NCBI GenBank assembly: GCA_018902385.1
Contig: JABSSW010000001.1
Coordinates: 1,612,001 to 1,676,000, forward strand
Reading direction: 5' to 3'
DNA: 64,000 bases
DNA from: Physcia stellaris
Taxonomy: Eukaryota; Ascomycota; Lecanoromycetes; Caliciales; Physciaceae
In this document: in pieces, positions 44,442-57,511 of the stretch
Numbering within the stretch: position 1 is the first letter of the stretch
Layout: every line of letters begins with the position of its first letter
Translations under genes and position numbers: made by a program
Notes under the pieces: model-generated
What the model saw: only the letters and a program-made list of their open reading frames with translations
What the model was told of the DNA's origin: nothing
The model's database searches: none

Positions 44442-45664
44442 TCTCTAATACCGTCCAAGGAAATGAATATAGTGCTCGATTGTCTGCTTGACGGTCGTTT
44501 CCTCACCACGAGCAACAAGAGATTAAAGTGCGTGCCCTTGAGAGCACATAAGACCTTGAAATGAAAGCTAAACATGCAGAGGGCGTCCGATGTCTGCTAA
44601 GACGCAAGATCATATGAAACAACGCCTTAGCGACATGCCCCTTAAACATGCCAAAGCGCCGGCGCCGCTGTATTGACCGAATCCTTCACAGGAATCGATC
44701 TTATACGAATACTTCACGGTGGCCCGCATCGTTTATCCAGATCATCTTGGTGCTATTTAAGTCAAATAATTGAGGTCGTTCATGAAATGATCTCAAATCC
44801 AATGGCCAGACAACCACAGTATAGACTCTAAGCTCCTTCGAATCGACAAGACTCTCCGTTTGATATAAGGATGATCACCAAGGGCGTGCTATCCGTAATC
44901 CCGAACCTGATGCCTTTTCATGTCCAGAAGTCTGGCACTCTCTTGTATTGTCACAATCACAGCTGGCGGCATGGCTATCAACTGTCCTTCACCTATATTC
45001 GCATTTCCAACACAACAGACATTCATTTTTGAAGACTGAAGCTTTGAAGGTTCGAGCGAAATCGCTGTACTAGGAAGATGAGGCGGCTGAGATTGAGGGC
45101 CGGATTACCTTGCACAAAATTGTATCAATGAACAACAACATGTTAGGCAGCAGGCGGCAGACTAGCCGAGCAACGCAAAGCGGTAGACATGTCTTTTGCG
45201 TCTTAGAAGGATTCCGAAGAAAGTGGAAGGAAGAGGAGGAAGGCTAAGCAGGACGATCAGCACATCTGGCGTCAGCTTCCTGCTCTTAATCATTCGTACC
45301 ATACCTTGGCAAGCACCCACCTACCTCGCTTGCCAATATTTGATGACTGTCACGCAGTACTTGCTTGTAGGGGGCTATGACAAATCGGGGTGAGTTCTCT
45401 ACGCTATGCAGTAGGGATCGCGTTCAAGGCCGAGGGAATACTGGAAAAAATACCTTAGTCCTTACGCTATACCTCACCTCAATACAAGCAGCGGAGAGGG
45501 TGAATCATAATTGCGATAGGGATGAAGCATGTCCCACTCAATTTTAGGCAAAAAATTTTGGCGGGTTTATTCGATGCTTGCTTGCTCGAGCAGAGTACAT
45601 TCCATTTTCGTGAAGTAGATTCCATACCATGCGTGAGGATACTTACAAGCTTGCTTCCCGGATG
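44442..45664. other. Gene-free 1.2 kb
   Basis: Short frames without motifs and stops in all phases. No supported feature. Confidence 0.5.
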
Positions 45665-48611
45665 TTAGATCTTGTCTTGAGTGAGATGCTGCTTTAGGAC
45701 TTCGGCGCATACATCCAACTGTGGCCCACCACTTCGCATACCTAAATTTTTGAAGATTTTTCCTTGCAGAATCTGCGCTTTGCTGACCTCGTCAAGTACG
45801 GCAAGCGTCATTATCAGGTATCCGGGCTGGTTGGTATCTTCGGTCTCAATTAATTTGTGCTCGATCTTGAGCTCATTTTCTAGCGTGATATGCATCTTCC
45901 GCAGTATCCTGTTGCAGGTGCGTGTCATAGAAATGTAGTCGATCTGAATCTGCGGCATGGTTATTGATAGTGATTCACGGACCTGACCCAGTACTTCCAA
46001 TGGGGTAAGGTGACGCTTGATGACCCTTTTGTCAGTATTCTGCGAGCGCTCGCTGTCTTGGATCATCGCTTCCAGCCGATGTATGGAGGACGCCATTGGC
46101 GTCTTACCACGCACGTAATCATCCAGGATCTTAGACGTGGGAGTGTCTGACATTTGCGGGCCATCCTGCTTCCCGGGCGCGAAAATAGGCCCATTGTTCA
46201 GCCGCTGATTGCGTGCGAAGTTCTTCGCGGAAAAGCCCATTTGTAAAGCAAAGCGAGTATGGAAGGTTTTGGGCGTGGTGGGCAGCTCACCAGCGAATAT
46301 TACTGATATCTGGCTCTCAATGATCTTATCCAGCTCAGGCCATGAGATATCCACTACTCCACATTGTCGTATGGCATTGTACAAGTGAGCTATAGCGAAA
46401 ATGGAGTGGTGATGGCTTGCAAAAGTTGTACCGGCGTGTTCCATGCCCAGAGCGACAATGAATTCCAAGGTACCACTGGCGATTGGGTTGTGGGTGAGTA
46501 GGAAATCCAGCTCGGCGGCATGCTTTATTGGACGAAGACCAATCTTTTCCACATTCTTGGCTAGATGCTTAGGTGGCTTGACATCCATAGCGCCCATAGC
46601 CCGCGCTTGTTTCCTAGCGTGCTCCTGGTATTCCGGTGGTAGCTCCTCAAAAGACATATACTGGCCTAAGTCGGATGCAAGTCAGAATATCCCTCATTCA
46701 TAGCCTGAATAGAGCCACCCATATTTCTCTCCTCTCGCACCGTAGCATTGAAAGACCCTAAGAGGAAAGAAGGAGCCCGAAAATTACTTACCTACGATGT
46801 TAGCCTTCTCCGCTAGCCATCTCTGCTTCATAAGTGGGAAAGTAGGCGTCGTAACCCAGTATTGAAGCAATTTCCAAAGCGCCAACATATGTGGAGCATC
46901 TTTAGTTCTCCACCGCTCGCCCCTCGGATTAAGTTGTCCACGTTCAACCTTGAAATCAAGCAACGCAAGTGCATGATCTCCGGCTGCCTTCTGTTCCAGA
47001 TAACCCCTTGACATGTCTTTACCGACAATGTCTCTAAGATCTAGCAGGACTCGGGCAGCAAATACGATCCATACGCTGTTAATAAATCGAAATCAGTTTT
47101 TTTGACCTCGGGTAAGCGTTGAGTGCAAGGTGCACCAGCGAAGCAGGAGACTTTCAAGACTTATTTTTGTACTGGACACTCGTACAAACCACAAAAGTGG
47201 CAACAAAGAGAACGAGGTTCGAGAATACATACCTAACTTCACCCCCTCTTCGTAAGTTGTAAAACGCGCGGGTAATTTCATCAGTCAATGGGGCCTTTTG
47301 CCCACTGAACTCTTCTTGTGCTTTCAATACGTTGTCGTTCAAAGACAATTCCATAAGCAGCTGGGTCAAAAATTCATCCTCTTCCTCCCATTTCTTCACC
47401 TGCGGCAGGTCCAACAAATCCGGACGTGAGAGGTACGAAAATCTGACAGATGGTACTGGTTGGGGGTAAGCGATCTTCATGGCCGCTATCTGTTCGAACT
47501 TTATGAGTATGCGCGCAGTCGAGAGGTAGATGAATTCATCGAACGGCGTGATCTTGAGTCTGTCGGATGATGCAAATGCGTCCTCGGGATTTTCGCCCTT
47601 CGCGAAAGATTCCGCAAAGAAAATGACCATAGCAATAGCCTCGTATGACCGAGGTTTCTTCAAGAGTGCGGATGCCTGATCGATAATGTCCTCCTCGGCT
47701 CGGCGGATCATGTCCAAGGCTATATTTGTAGTCATGGCACATGTCATAAGATCAAGTTCTTTCTTAACATACCTCATCCATGTCCGCTTCACGAAATCCT
47801 GGATACGATGCAAGTCCTCGAAGAAGCAGAATATAGTGAAGGAAACATCGATGCAAAACTCGTCAACTAGTTCGTAAATTTCTTCATATTCCACCTTCGA
47901 CTTCGTTTTAGGTGTCTTCCCAACGGCTTGATTGACGTTGGAGGTCGTGATATCCAAAGTCTCATCGATGTCTTCGACATGAAGGTTGCCAAACCGATTA
48001 CTGAGATCGTCGCCGAAAGTTCGAGAGGATCCATGCATCTTCTTCGGTTCTGCTTCTTTAACACCGGACTGTTCGATGGTATTCACCTCCTCACTATCAT
48101 AGCAAGGCTGTAGAATCTTCAAGGCTTGCTGTAACACAGCAATGAAATGTGCATGGCCTTCAATGGATATCGCGTTCTTCGATTTAGTTTCCTCAAACCA
48201 CGCAGCACATCTTTGCCGTGCGTGGATCGCGCGTTGTACTACCTTCAGGATGTCTGGTGGTAGTTGCACCTTGGGTTTCGTGGACTTGGCCACAGCTTGG
48301 GCCTGTTCCAGAAGACGCTTGGTCGTCAATTTGTACTTCGCAACGGGGACTGGGAGCGGGTCTGGAGCCTTTGAGGTGGAAGTATCACTCGTCGCTGCGG
48401 CAGCCTTGGCCTCCTTCCTTGCCTTGCCTTTAAGTCTATGGGATGCTGTTACTACCTCGCTTGGGGCGGCTTTGGAAGGCATAGGGACTTTCGTGTCCAG
48501 CTCTGGAGCCTCGTATCCGCATGACCGAGCTGCCCGAGAAAGCCACGTGGCAAACACATTGGTATCTTCCTTATAACGCTGATAGCTACTGAATAGTATG
48601 TCAGGCAACAT
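45665..48611 (-). CDS. DUF6604-domain protein
   Basis: Three exons read leftward (48611-47233, 47075-46792, 46665-45665) give 887 residues. The start MLPDILFSSYQRYKEDTNVF, then FATWLSRAARSCGY, is the hallmark of the fungal DUF6604 domain. Further blocks include KYKLTTKRLLEQAQAVA, then CAAWFEETKS and the helical stretch IYELVDEFCIDVSFTIFCFF. Exon 2 supplies VWIVFAARVLLDLRDIVG and ERWRTKDAPHMLALWKLLQ. Exon 3 adds a long alpha-helical C-terminal part. An Ala/Lys/Ser-rich linker (about residues 55-90) separates the N-terminal module. The domain is common in ascomycetes, sometimes fused to other modules, but its function is unknown. Introns of 157 and 126 bases are larger than average here. The reading is intact throughout. 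Confidence 0.8.
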
Positions 48612-50662
48612 GTTCGCCCTGAGTGCTTGTAAAGGAATTTGGAGTCAGCTTTCCGCGATCAAATTCTTACAGAAAACGACACATAGAAGATGCAAGGAGA
48701 CTAATAGATTGCCTAGCGATACCGCCGAGCAGGTTACTACAGCTTTGCATTGTAGATGTTTAGATAGATTGGAGACCTGACGCTGTTTGGCCAGTACTAG
48801 CGATGGGCAGTACGTAAGTCCTAAGAAGAGGGGCAAAATCTACTAAGACAGAGTCCGGCTCCGTGGCGAATTAGATGTAACTCGTGACTGCTTTTGGTAG
48901 GTGTGTACGGGCTGGAAAGAGGAAGAGAAGACTATCATAAGTTAAAGGAGGAATCGCAGGTACTTCTTAGGCTATTGGTACTGTTCTAGTTCAAACGTTA
49001 GCCAACCTCGCGGGTACCTTACAGTGTTGTGGAAAAGGTTTCCAATATTCACATCTGTCACTTCGCTAAAGAGACCTTCCGACACGATAGACACATCTCT
49101 CAGGGTAAGAGTTATCTCATATTCAAGACAATTTGCGACTTCTTGTCACAAAACCTTCCTATACGATCTATAGTAAAACTATCCAGTCGAGCCATTAGCG
49201 CGGAAAAGTTTCTTGCGAATTCTTGGCGTCCTCCTCACAAATGTGTATCGCAATATTGATGGTTCAATCTCTATTTCAAGTATGTCTAAATCGCTGATAT
49301 AATTGAAACTTTAAACATCTTTGTATAACTCTTGCTTGATGTTGCAAACTTGCTTTATCGCAAAATCGATAACGTCATTTGATTAGTGATTGAATAAACA
49401 TCATGCTTCAATTATGTATGCTTGGAACATCAATTAATAGATTTTCTCAGGTTACTACCATACAAATTTGGGAGAGGGGTCTGGCCCGCCTGAGAGAAGG
49501 ACGCCAAGAGTTCGCAAGAAACTTTTCCGCGCTAGAAGTAATAGTCTTCCTTCTCCAGCTTCTAAGCTATAGCCCCGGAAAGGTCCAGCCAGGAGCGTCA
49601 GAATCGCAATGCCTCCGTACAACGGCTCGTGACGGGTTAGCATAGCGGGTGGTTGGACTCTTTAGCTCGGTAGGGATTCAATCCTTTTGCATACGAATTA
49701 CCTTTAATGGTTAGAACAGACTAATCGACACTAACCCACCCCTGTGCAAATTTACTGTACAGCTGTTTTGCAGTCTGCACACCAAGCAACCATCACGCAT
49801 GCTTTTCATGTAATTAGCCAGTTACGGAAACAACATCTGCACCGAATGTTTGTGAAAAAATTCACCGGCTAAATTGTTCATGTATGGTAGAACACTTTCT
49901 GCCACGAGCCTGCCTGGCGGGTAGGTCGAGGTAAGTGGGTTTAGCCCTTATCCTTATCAGCCGGCTTGCACACCGGAACTAGCGCAGATCGAGGCATAGC
50001 GCCCGCAATTGGGTTTTCAATTACAAGGGAACATTCTAGGATACATTGCTTCAAAGTTCCAACAACTCCACATAGGGTGTTACAAAGATGTCAAATGCTA
50101 ATCAGCCTGAGGAGGCCAAGTTAAACGCAGCAAATCGCCCATCTTGTGTAACGCAAAGAAAGATAGCGATTGGTGCCCATATTCACACCTGTACAGACGG
50201 TGGCGTCCAAGAGATCACCCCTGTCAAATACCAAAAAAGGTTGAGGCCGCCCGAACTCATCCAGCGGCTGTTACACGATTAAAGCTTCTGCAACAGCCAT
50301 TCTAGCTGCATATGTACAGTACGCTTCGGCAAGCCCGCCAAGAACGGTGAAGCCGTACCCAACACAACCACCAGATATTCTCCACTATGACGATCTGTTG
50401 GCGGGAACATGACTCACCGATCACACGATGGTCTAGACCCAGATCCTATGCACGAGTATGCCAACCCATGACGTCTACCATCTTCAACAGCAGCGCACCC
50501 TCGAAATCTCATTGGACGGGATTCTGGGACCATGTTCTCAAGCCAGCCCGTACACCGTGGGTGCAGATTTTGAAGAGAGGTGAATCAGGAAGTACTTAAT
50601 CGTCGATGCCCTACCCTGCCACCGATGGCAATCTTTAGACATGGACTGGGCCTGGATTCTGA
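48612..50662. other. Gene-poor 2-kb interval
   Basis: There are frames of 60-80 codons on both strands, none with a motif or splice support. The frame at 50088-50282 (MSNANQPEEAKLNAANRP) might be an upstream exon of the regulator gene, but nothing joins it convincingly. Confidence 0.45.
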
Positions 50663-52698
50663 ATGCTACATAATAAAGATTCGAAAGTTACTGCGCTACC
50701 GAAGTGCAAAGAAAAGTCCGCTTCGTCCACAAAGTTCATGCAGTCAGCTCCAGAAGTACTTTCGGTGCCGCTTAAATGGACACCCAACCTCGAGGTATCC
50801 AAGTCTCAGTTGAACAGTTTCCTATCAGACAAGGGGCCGAAACCGCTCGGAAAGCGTAGAACGCATCAGAAGTCCAGAGCCGGATGTATGACATGCAAAC
50901 GGAGGCACTTGCGCTGCGATGAAGCCTCGCCACGCTGTTCCAATTGTATCAAACATCGAAGCGCTTGCTACTATCCACAAGCACATTATCAGGCGACCCA
51001 TGGCAGCAGATTACCAAACAAAGAACTGGGCGACAATTCCAAACTGGACATGGTCCAGGTCTCAAGACAAGCGCTGGAGATAATGAAAGCCGGTTCGCAG
51101 AATCTGGAAGATTATCCCGGCGCGGCGTTCACTATGACCCCTGCCAGCAGAGAGCTGCTCGCCTTTTGTGAGTAATTTCTGACTATGCTGGGTACTATTA
51201 CGTCAGAAAATCAGACACCTTACCAGGATAGAATGGGCTCACCTGTTCCACTGCAGATGCAGAAGAATGTATGCCCCTCGTTATACCGATCTCTATCGTC
51301 CGCAACGCCTGGAAACAGATTATCATTCCAATAGCCATGGCCGAACCTATGGTTCTTTGTATGATATTAACGACTGTTGCACGCGGGTTGCAAGCTTTGC
51401 GAGGCATGCCGCTCGCAGAGTGTCATACTTTGCTATATTCAAACAGATTGACCGCAATGCGCCTTCTCAACCAAAAATTGGACAAGATTCATGGTGCGCC
51501 GAATAGTACGATAGAGGCCGCCATTGCTGTAGTCCTTTCTTTCATCGGACAAGAGGTACAATCCTGCTCACAGAGCATAATCAGCAATCATTAACGATTA
51601 TAGATCCTGTACGATCATGATGCGAGCGCTATACGTGCGCACATGGATGGTTTACGAGATCTTATAAAACTTCGCGGTGGCTTGAAATGCCTCCCTGTAA
51701 CTCTTGCGAGACATCTCAGGAAGTACGATCTGCTTTACACCTCTATTAGCCTTGATGCTTCTAATAAATTTCCTGGTTAGGAGTCTGCTAATATACGTGC
51801 ATACAGTATTGATATTGCTTGCGCAGCAACTCATCGCACTCTCCCTGCACTCCGGCTCGATCAGTGCAATACGTTACCTCCATCCGACATCAGCAAGACT
51901 GCCAGAGCGTCAGAGCGATATGCCAGCCCCAATTTCCTAACACAGAAGTACCGCTCCCTTCTTCGCCCAGATCTGGTGGAGACCTATCAGATCCTTGACG
52001 TAGCCCTTTCACTCCAAGCGCGAGCCTTCGAAGCCACTTTAGCCTCAGAATGCAATGCATTAAGTTGTGTAGAGACGGCATTTGCAATTCGACATTGGGC
52101 TCTCAACAGGATCCTCATATTTTTTGCTGATTTCAACAACAATAATCGAAACCGTGATATTAGCCCCGGTGGCAGGACTTCTAATACCAATTCGATAGAG
52201 TCAATATGCCGAGTAGTGATTCCCATCAGTGTTATGCGAGATGAGTTCTCACCACATCGACGTCAACAAGCATACACGGTCACCTTCATAGACAGTCTCT
52301 ACGAGACCCTTGTTCATGAAATTGACCTCCAGACATGCTGGGAGACATATGCCGATGCCACGTTGTGGGCAACTTTGTCTGGTATACATATAGCTCGGGG
52401 GGTGGTGAAGGAGAAAGAAATGTGGTTTTCGACTCAATTAGTTAAAGGCATTCGTGGCGGGAAATGTAATAAAATGCAGCTAGGAGGACGTTGGAAGTGG
52501 GAATGGAGTGCGGTAAAAGCGCTTTTAAGAAACTTCTATTGGAATGAGGATCTTGTTGGCGAGGAATTTAAGGTGTGTGCTCGCCCCCCATTTGAGAATA
52601 AGTACGTGCATTCTGACTACAACGCAACGATTATTATCGTACGGCAACATCAAAATGTCCGTATACAAGAGAGAAGTATTACTGGGACGAGATGCTGA
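50663..52698 (+). CDS. Zn(II)2Cys6 fungal transcription factor
   Basis: Four exons (50663-51167, 51257-51555, 51604-51775, 51827-52698) give 615 residues. The binuclear zinc cluster is CMTCKRRHLRCDEASPRC followed by SNCIKHRSAC, the C-x2-C-x6-C-x6-C-x2-C-x6-C pattern, preceded by a basic GKRRTHQKSRAG segment. The middle regulatory region shows NAWKQIIIPIAMAEPMVL, LDKIHGAPNSTIEAAIAVVL and AHMDGLRDLIKLRGGL, as in the fungal-specific factor family 2. The start is uncertain: a Met at 50738 would also leave the zinc cluster whole. The last intron begins GTTAGG with branch TGCTAATA and keeps the frame. The 3' end may splice once more after FYWNEDLVGEEFK, moving the stop to about 52724. Targets are unknown; no gene cluster adjoins. 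Confidence 0.82.
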
Positions 52699-54492
52699 TG
52701 AAAAGCTTCGGCTACTGTGGTTTGTAGGTGATATGCGAATTGCTTACGCCAGCAGTAACGGCGCCTGAGAGCACGGAACCTTGCAAAATTGACGAGCTCA
52801 TATCAATAGCTTGTTCGACCCAGCGTATCACGGAATTACCCGTCTAATAAACGGTGCTCGTGAAAACATATCTACTACCAGACGCCATTTAAAACCCAAC
52901 CACACAACGATGTTCGAACAAATAGATCACAATTGAACGATACGGCTAAGCCCTGCATCAAAGCTTATTCAATTGGATAAAGCCAATGATATACGGTTTG
53001 CATTGCTCTCGGCTGCTCTAGCCTTAGTTTTTGTGCTCACTGATACATCTTCCCCGCTTGCAATTCGCTCTGCTCTCTTGCGGAATCTTTCCTTCGTACT
53101 ACGGTCTTTCATTTCTGGTAGAGACCTGGCTGGGACAGTAGGACTCCTAACTTGCGAAGCAAATTCAAGTCTGCTCGCAGTTAGAACCGTGGTTCTTAAA
53201 CTAAATCCTGTGCCCCATTATATCAGTATGGCGGACACAGAAAGATCAAATCCTTGGTTTCCACTTGCTGCCTAAGCAAGCGAAGGCTTCTCCATGGAGC
53301 ATGGAGCGACTGCGACTTGTCTGTGCGGAGCCGTACAAGTACGGTAGCTTTCGTAAATCTTCAACCTTCAAATCACAGTATTGAAGTTACTTGAGCCTCG
53401 AAGATTAATTGCCTTTCCAAGTAGCCAACTCAGCCGCCTGGTCTCGTCGATACCTTCATCTGCAACTGTTATGATTGTCACAAGATCACTGCGCGTAGGT
53501 TCGCGTCCAACTTCACGGTCGACAACAGCTATCATCGCCATCTCCGTGGGAAGGAGAACCTGAAAACATTTGGTCAGTCTCACACCAAGGCCTCGGGGAA
53601 CACCATGACCAATCATTCTGTTCGACTTGTGGAACCCTGATGTATCGTGTTAGCTCTGGATGGCCAGGCAAGATCGTCTTGAGAATTGGCACGAGCGACG
53701 ACTTTGCCGTGGTGGAGACCAAGTGGAAATTGCAGAAGGAACAATTCACTAAGGGCAGGGTGGCTCGGAAGGAAGAGACGGGAGATTTGCCGCAGTTCGT
53801 CAACGACAGCAATCCAAAAAGTGGATAGCACTTGGGAGTCGCTCGGGCGCCCGGCTTCGTGTGCATGCAGTTGATTTAATTGAGCACTGTGGAAGCTCGC
53901 ATCCGTACCGATAGGTACACATTAGAGGTTGCGAATGAAAACAACGTGGATCCTAGGGCGACGGAAAGAAGGGCCCCATTTTGGAAATCAACAGGGATTC
54001 GATTACCGAACCCCTTAAGCCTCTGCCCATTTGTCCTTTTCGTGCTGTAGGTGGCACTGCACGCCTTTATCCCTCCGTGTACTCTCATACTGGACCGCTT
54101 CCCTGTCTCTTTTCCCTCATACTTGGCTTCACCCAACGATAGCCAACAACATCACTTAGGTCTAGGCAGAACGGCGAAGACTCACTCTAATTTTTTCAAC
54201 GTACGAGTACTCTCAACGCAACAATCGCAAGGTTAGTTCGGTCGAGCGATTGGTTGTACCAAATTTGTACAATACATCAATATTTCAAACACTTTTCACA
54301 CACACACACACACACACACGTTTGTGTTTCAATATGCGCATTGAGTTACGAGCAAAATGGCTTTCTGCGACAAACTGGTCCGCGATGAAAATGAGTTCTA
54401 GCTCATTTGCTTGATCTTGGGGCCCCGAAATGATTCAAAAAATGGGGTGTCTGAATGAGTACCTGGAACCTTAGTTCGGGAGTAACAGCACA
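52699..54492. other. Gene-poor 1.8 kb
   Basis: Overlapping frames occur on both strands near 53370-53870. On the minus strand they include QISRLFLPSHPALSELFLLQ and then VDREVGREPTRSDLVTIIT. These could be pieces of a degraded gene, but I cannot name it or find a consistent splice. A CA microsatellite is listed separately. Confidence 0.4.
54296..54319. repeat. (CA)n microsatellite
   Basis: About twelve CA units occur in an uninterrupted run, followed by GTTTGTG. Confidence 0.9.
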
Positions 54493-54759
54493 TCATGCCA
54501 GCTCCGCCTCCAGAAAACTCTTGAAACACGACAAAATAATATGAACCGCCACAAGCTTTAGTCCCTCCAACTCTAGAAGCCTTCTCCAATGGCCCTCCGT
54601 CCGCTCCTGCGAGCCAAACAGCGTCATCATCGTAAGGTCGAGAGCTGAAACATGAGGATGGCAGTCCATTGGGGGAATCACATTCTCGCTCAGCAGAAGC
54701 GTACTGTATCCATTCGTCATCGCTGGGATGACGTTGCGTAGATCTCTACAAAAATACAC
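54493..54759 (-). pseudogene. O-methyltransferase C-terminal relic
   Basis: The frame NVIPAMTNGYSTLLLSENVIP, then SALDLTMMTLFGSQERTEGHW, RRLLELEGLKLVAV and FLEAELA matches the C-terminal end of fungal SAM-dependent O-methyltransferases (plant-COMT-like class): the region after the catalytic His, the DL-MM-LF-ERTE helix and the final EAELA. No SAM-binding half or earlier exons are visible in the about 400 bases upstream on this strand. A GTAG acceptor-like site lies just before RDLRNVIP, consistent with a former last exon. I read it as the surviving tail of a deleted gene. Confidence 0.6.
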
Positions 54760-55166
54760 TAGTGATATAGATGGACAAAAACGAACAGAGTGTTCATATT
54801 AAGTCAACAGGAGGGTTGCGAGAGACGAAACTCAACCATATGGTTCGTAAATAAGAATCAACGTATTATTCGCATGTGTGGTATATGATGACTGCAGAAT
54901 CAGCAATGTGTACCATGAGACCTTTGAACCCACCAGGACGTCTCTCATATTTATGATATCTCTCAGCATAAGGTACTTTATGCTTCTTCAAGCGACTAAA
55001 AGTGTCGCAGCGGATGCACCAGCTTAGCACTTGATTGATTACAGTACCTTAGCCTAGAGCTCGCTTAGAGTCCCTCCTAGAGCCGCCCAGAAGTCTACTT
55101 AGAAAGTTTGCCTAAGAATCAAATGCCACCCTTGGCCAGTGCCCAGGATCAAACTTCACACGCGAC

Positions 55167-55643
55167 TTAATAATTGCCTGGGGGGTGATCCAAGACCTGT
55201 GCTTTCTTTACAAAACCCTCTAGAGTCGCCACAAAAGCTAGATGCGCTTCGTCCTCTTTGACGTAGAAATTCCGACCTTCCTCACTCTCGAAAGCATGCG
55301 TGAAGCCGTTCTGGACTAAAGCCGAATCAGCAAGAAATAAACTCGACAGCTGTACGGCAAATCATCCCTCGAAAAGGATTTTCAAATTATTGAGAGAAGG
55401 AACAATGACAGACTTGTAATCCCTCAGGGCTATTGTCTCTTCCTCCTGATGCCGACTTGATATAAGCTCTCTTAGTTCTGGGGTGGATGGCGTTTTCCTT
55501 GAGACTAAGGAGGTGGTCGCAGACCTACTTGGAAGCCCGTTATTCTAGCTTCGCTCACCAAATGATAACAAGTGGACTTCACGAATCTTCTCTTCGTTTG
55601 TCCCGGGCTTGAATTGAAATTGGACGATATGAATTATCGACAT
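55167..55643 (-). CDS. Dabb (stress-responsive A/B barrel) domain protein
   Basis: Three exons read leftward (55643-55578, 55524-55414, 55310-55167) give 106 residues. The segments are MSIIHIVQFQFKPGTNEEKIRE, then CDHLLSLKENAIHPRTKRAYI, SASGGRDNSPEGLQ and NGFTHAFESEEGRNFYV, ending in DEAHLAFVATLEGFV and KAQVLDHPPG. These follow the Dabb family order closely; these small dimeric barrels are linked to stress response or act as polyketide or olivetolic-type cyclases. Relative to typical members, about four residues of the strand after THAF seem to be missing. The first intron would need the rare donor GTCCAC. Both oddities leave open whether the gene still works. All exons join in frame. Confidence 0.65.
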
Positions 55644-57511
55644 CCTCAGAACTAGTTAGACAGATTTTAGCAAAAAACTGCTTGATTGTACCGGTGAAGA
55701 GGACATAATGGCGTACGAAGGATAGAGGAGTGCGACGTCCCTCAAGTACTCTGGTGGCAATCTTCATCATCACTCTACTCGGTACTATCAAAGACGAAAT
55801 GTGATTAGCGATGATAGGTTTCTTGTCCGTCCGAGTTGAGGCTTCCGCAACTTGACGACTTCGAAGAAGCAAACCAAATAGAAGTACGTTACTTTTCTCT
55901 CGCCGCGCCAGAGTCCGGACGAGGCAAGGAATCCTAATACAAATCATCCTGAGTTCATTGACGCACCAGGAAATTGCAGCTGAGGTTCTGAGCGGCTATC
56001 ATGGACTTGTAGTCTGTGCATCGTTCAGCCCTTAGGTGGAGTGGCTATAGGATGGCATTGCTCTTCCGTTTTCCCCTGCTTTCTCTGTCGACGTCTCTTT
56101 TGAATCCTCTCACTCTGTTGTATCTTCATTGGTTATTGTCTATGGTTTTTGCTTCGGTCTTCGAGACACTCTTCCGCGTGGAGACACTCTTCCGCGTGGA
56201 GACACTCTTCCGCGTGGAGAGAGGAAGTTGTGGTCACACGGTTCACGGGTCCTGACCCCGTGCGGCTTTGCTCCTCAATGTGCTATGGCAGTGGCAATTG
56301 TAATGAGGCGCAAGGCCTTAGCTTTAGAAGCACCATAATTGTTTAGTTCCCTTCGTGAAACAGTCCCGACTAGTACCTTAGGGAAGCAAATTTCCATCGT
56401 AACGGCACGCCCATGTGATACCCGTTAGCAAGAATCATCCGATCGCACGCGGTTCCCAACTTCGCCGCCAACGTTGGCACAGATGGTTCATTGTCAATAA
56501 TCGTGCTCCTGAGTTCAAATAAAGAGAACTCGTAACCTAATATAATATCTCTACCTACCTCTTCGTTTCCACGCTTGTGCACGGGAACATTTTTCAGCTA
56601 GGATTCATTCATCTCCACCCTTTTCTTAACATAAGTATCGTATCATTGAGTCCTTATGAAGTCAGCACTTTATCGCTCTCCTGGTACCGCTGCTATGTTC
56701 TTGCCCATAGCAGGAGCAGCCATCGCAAGCACGAAGGCCACCGCAAGAAACAACAGTTTCCTCACAGACGACAGCAACATCCACTGCAGCCGCAACTTCA
56801 CACTCTACTGAAGACCTTGCAAACATAGTTGTCGATCTAAGCGCTGATACCCGCACGGCGGCACGATTGCAAGAGAGACATGGACAGATTGAAGGAAATG
56901 GAAAAGAGAATCCTTTGAGCGGAATTAGAGTTGCGACAGAACGTTTCGTGTGGCTTTGTAACAAGCAACACAGCTCCCTGGACATAAGCGTTCTGGCGGT
57001 GCCATAGTATCCTGCAAACCACTGCAGCAATTTCTGGTTTCATAGGTAGCCTTGCGCCCTGCAGGAATACTATTCTTCAATTTCTCGAATGCAGTGGCTT
57101 ACTCTTCCATTGTTCAGACTACGAACCTTGAACTGGGAGCTTAGGCTGGGAATATGGAGACCATTGCTAAGGGGGTGTGCCAGTGGGTGAGGAGCATAGG
57201 TTGGAGGCTCCGTGCAAGGGGTCGATAGGTGTGTTGACGAGAAGAGACCAGTAGTGAGATGAGCTATAGATCTTACTTAGATTGTCAAACATCTTTTGTG
57301 GATGTTGTTTGCGTTCGGGGAGCGGGACATACAATTTTAGTCGTAATTATGGGAATAGCACCAACAACGGCATCATGTGAACTCTCTGAAGGTCTTCATG
57401 AGGTTTGGAGGAGGGCAAATATTGTGCACTCCCGAGATCTTGACATTGACGGCTGCGGGTCCCACTCAGAAGACTACATTGGCAGATGTAGATCATGTGG
57501 GTGCTTTGTTA
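55644..57511. other. Gene-poor 1.9 kb
   Basis: No secure gene. A plus-strand frame at roughly 56700-57008 is open for about 100 codons, with Thr/Ser/Ala-rich sequence (TTATSTAAATSHSTEDLANI) and then IRVATERFVWLCNKQHSSLD, but it has no clear start or family. An 18-bp tandem repeat lies at 56163. Confidence 0.4.
56163..56216. repeat. Perfect 18-bp tandem repeat, 3 units
   Basis: Three identical units GAGACACTCTTCCGCGTG follow each other directly. In one frame they read as ETLFRV repeats, but no real gene is evident around them. Confidence 0.9.

Noticed and set aside
42615-45664. Retroelement remains in the gene-poor region
   Set aside because: No polymerase, integrase or terminal repeat signal could be seen anywhere in the window.
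53368-53866. A transcription-factor-like gene on the minus strand
   Set aside because: Frames overlap without a workable splice and the resemblance is too weak.
55579-55947. 122-codon frame overlapping the Dabb start
   Set aside because: Its C-terminal part is the Dabb first exon in another frame and the rest shows no motif.
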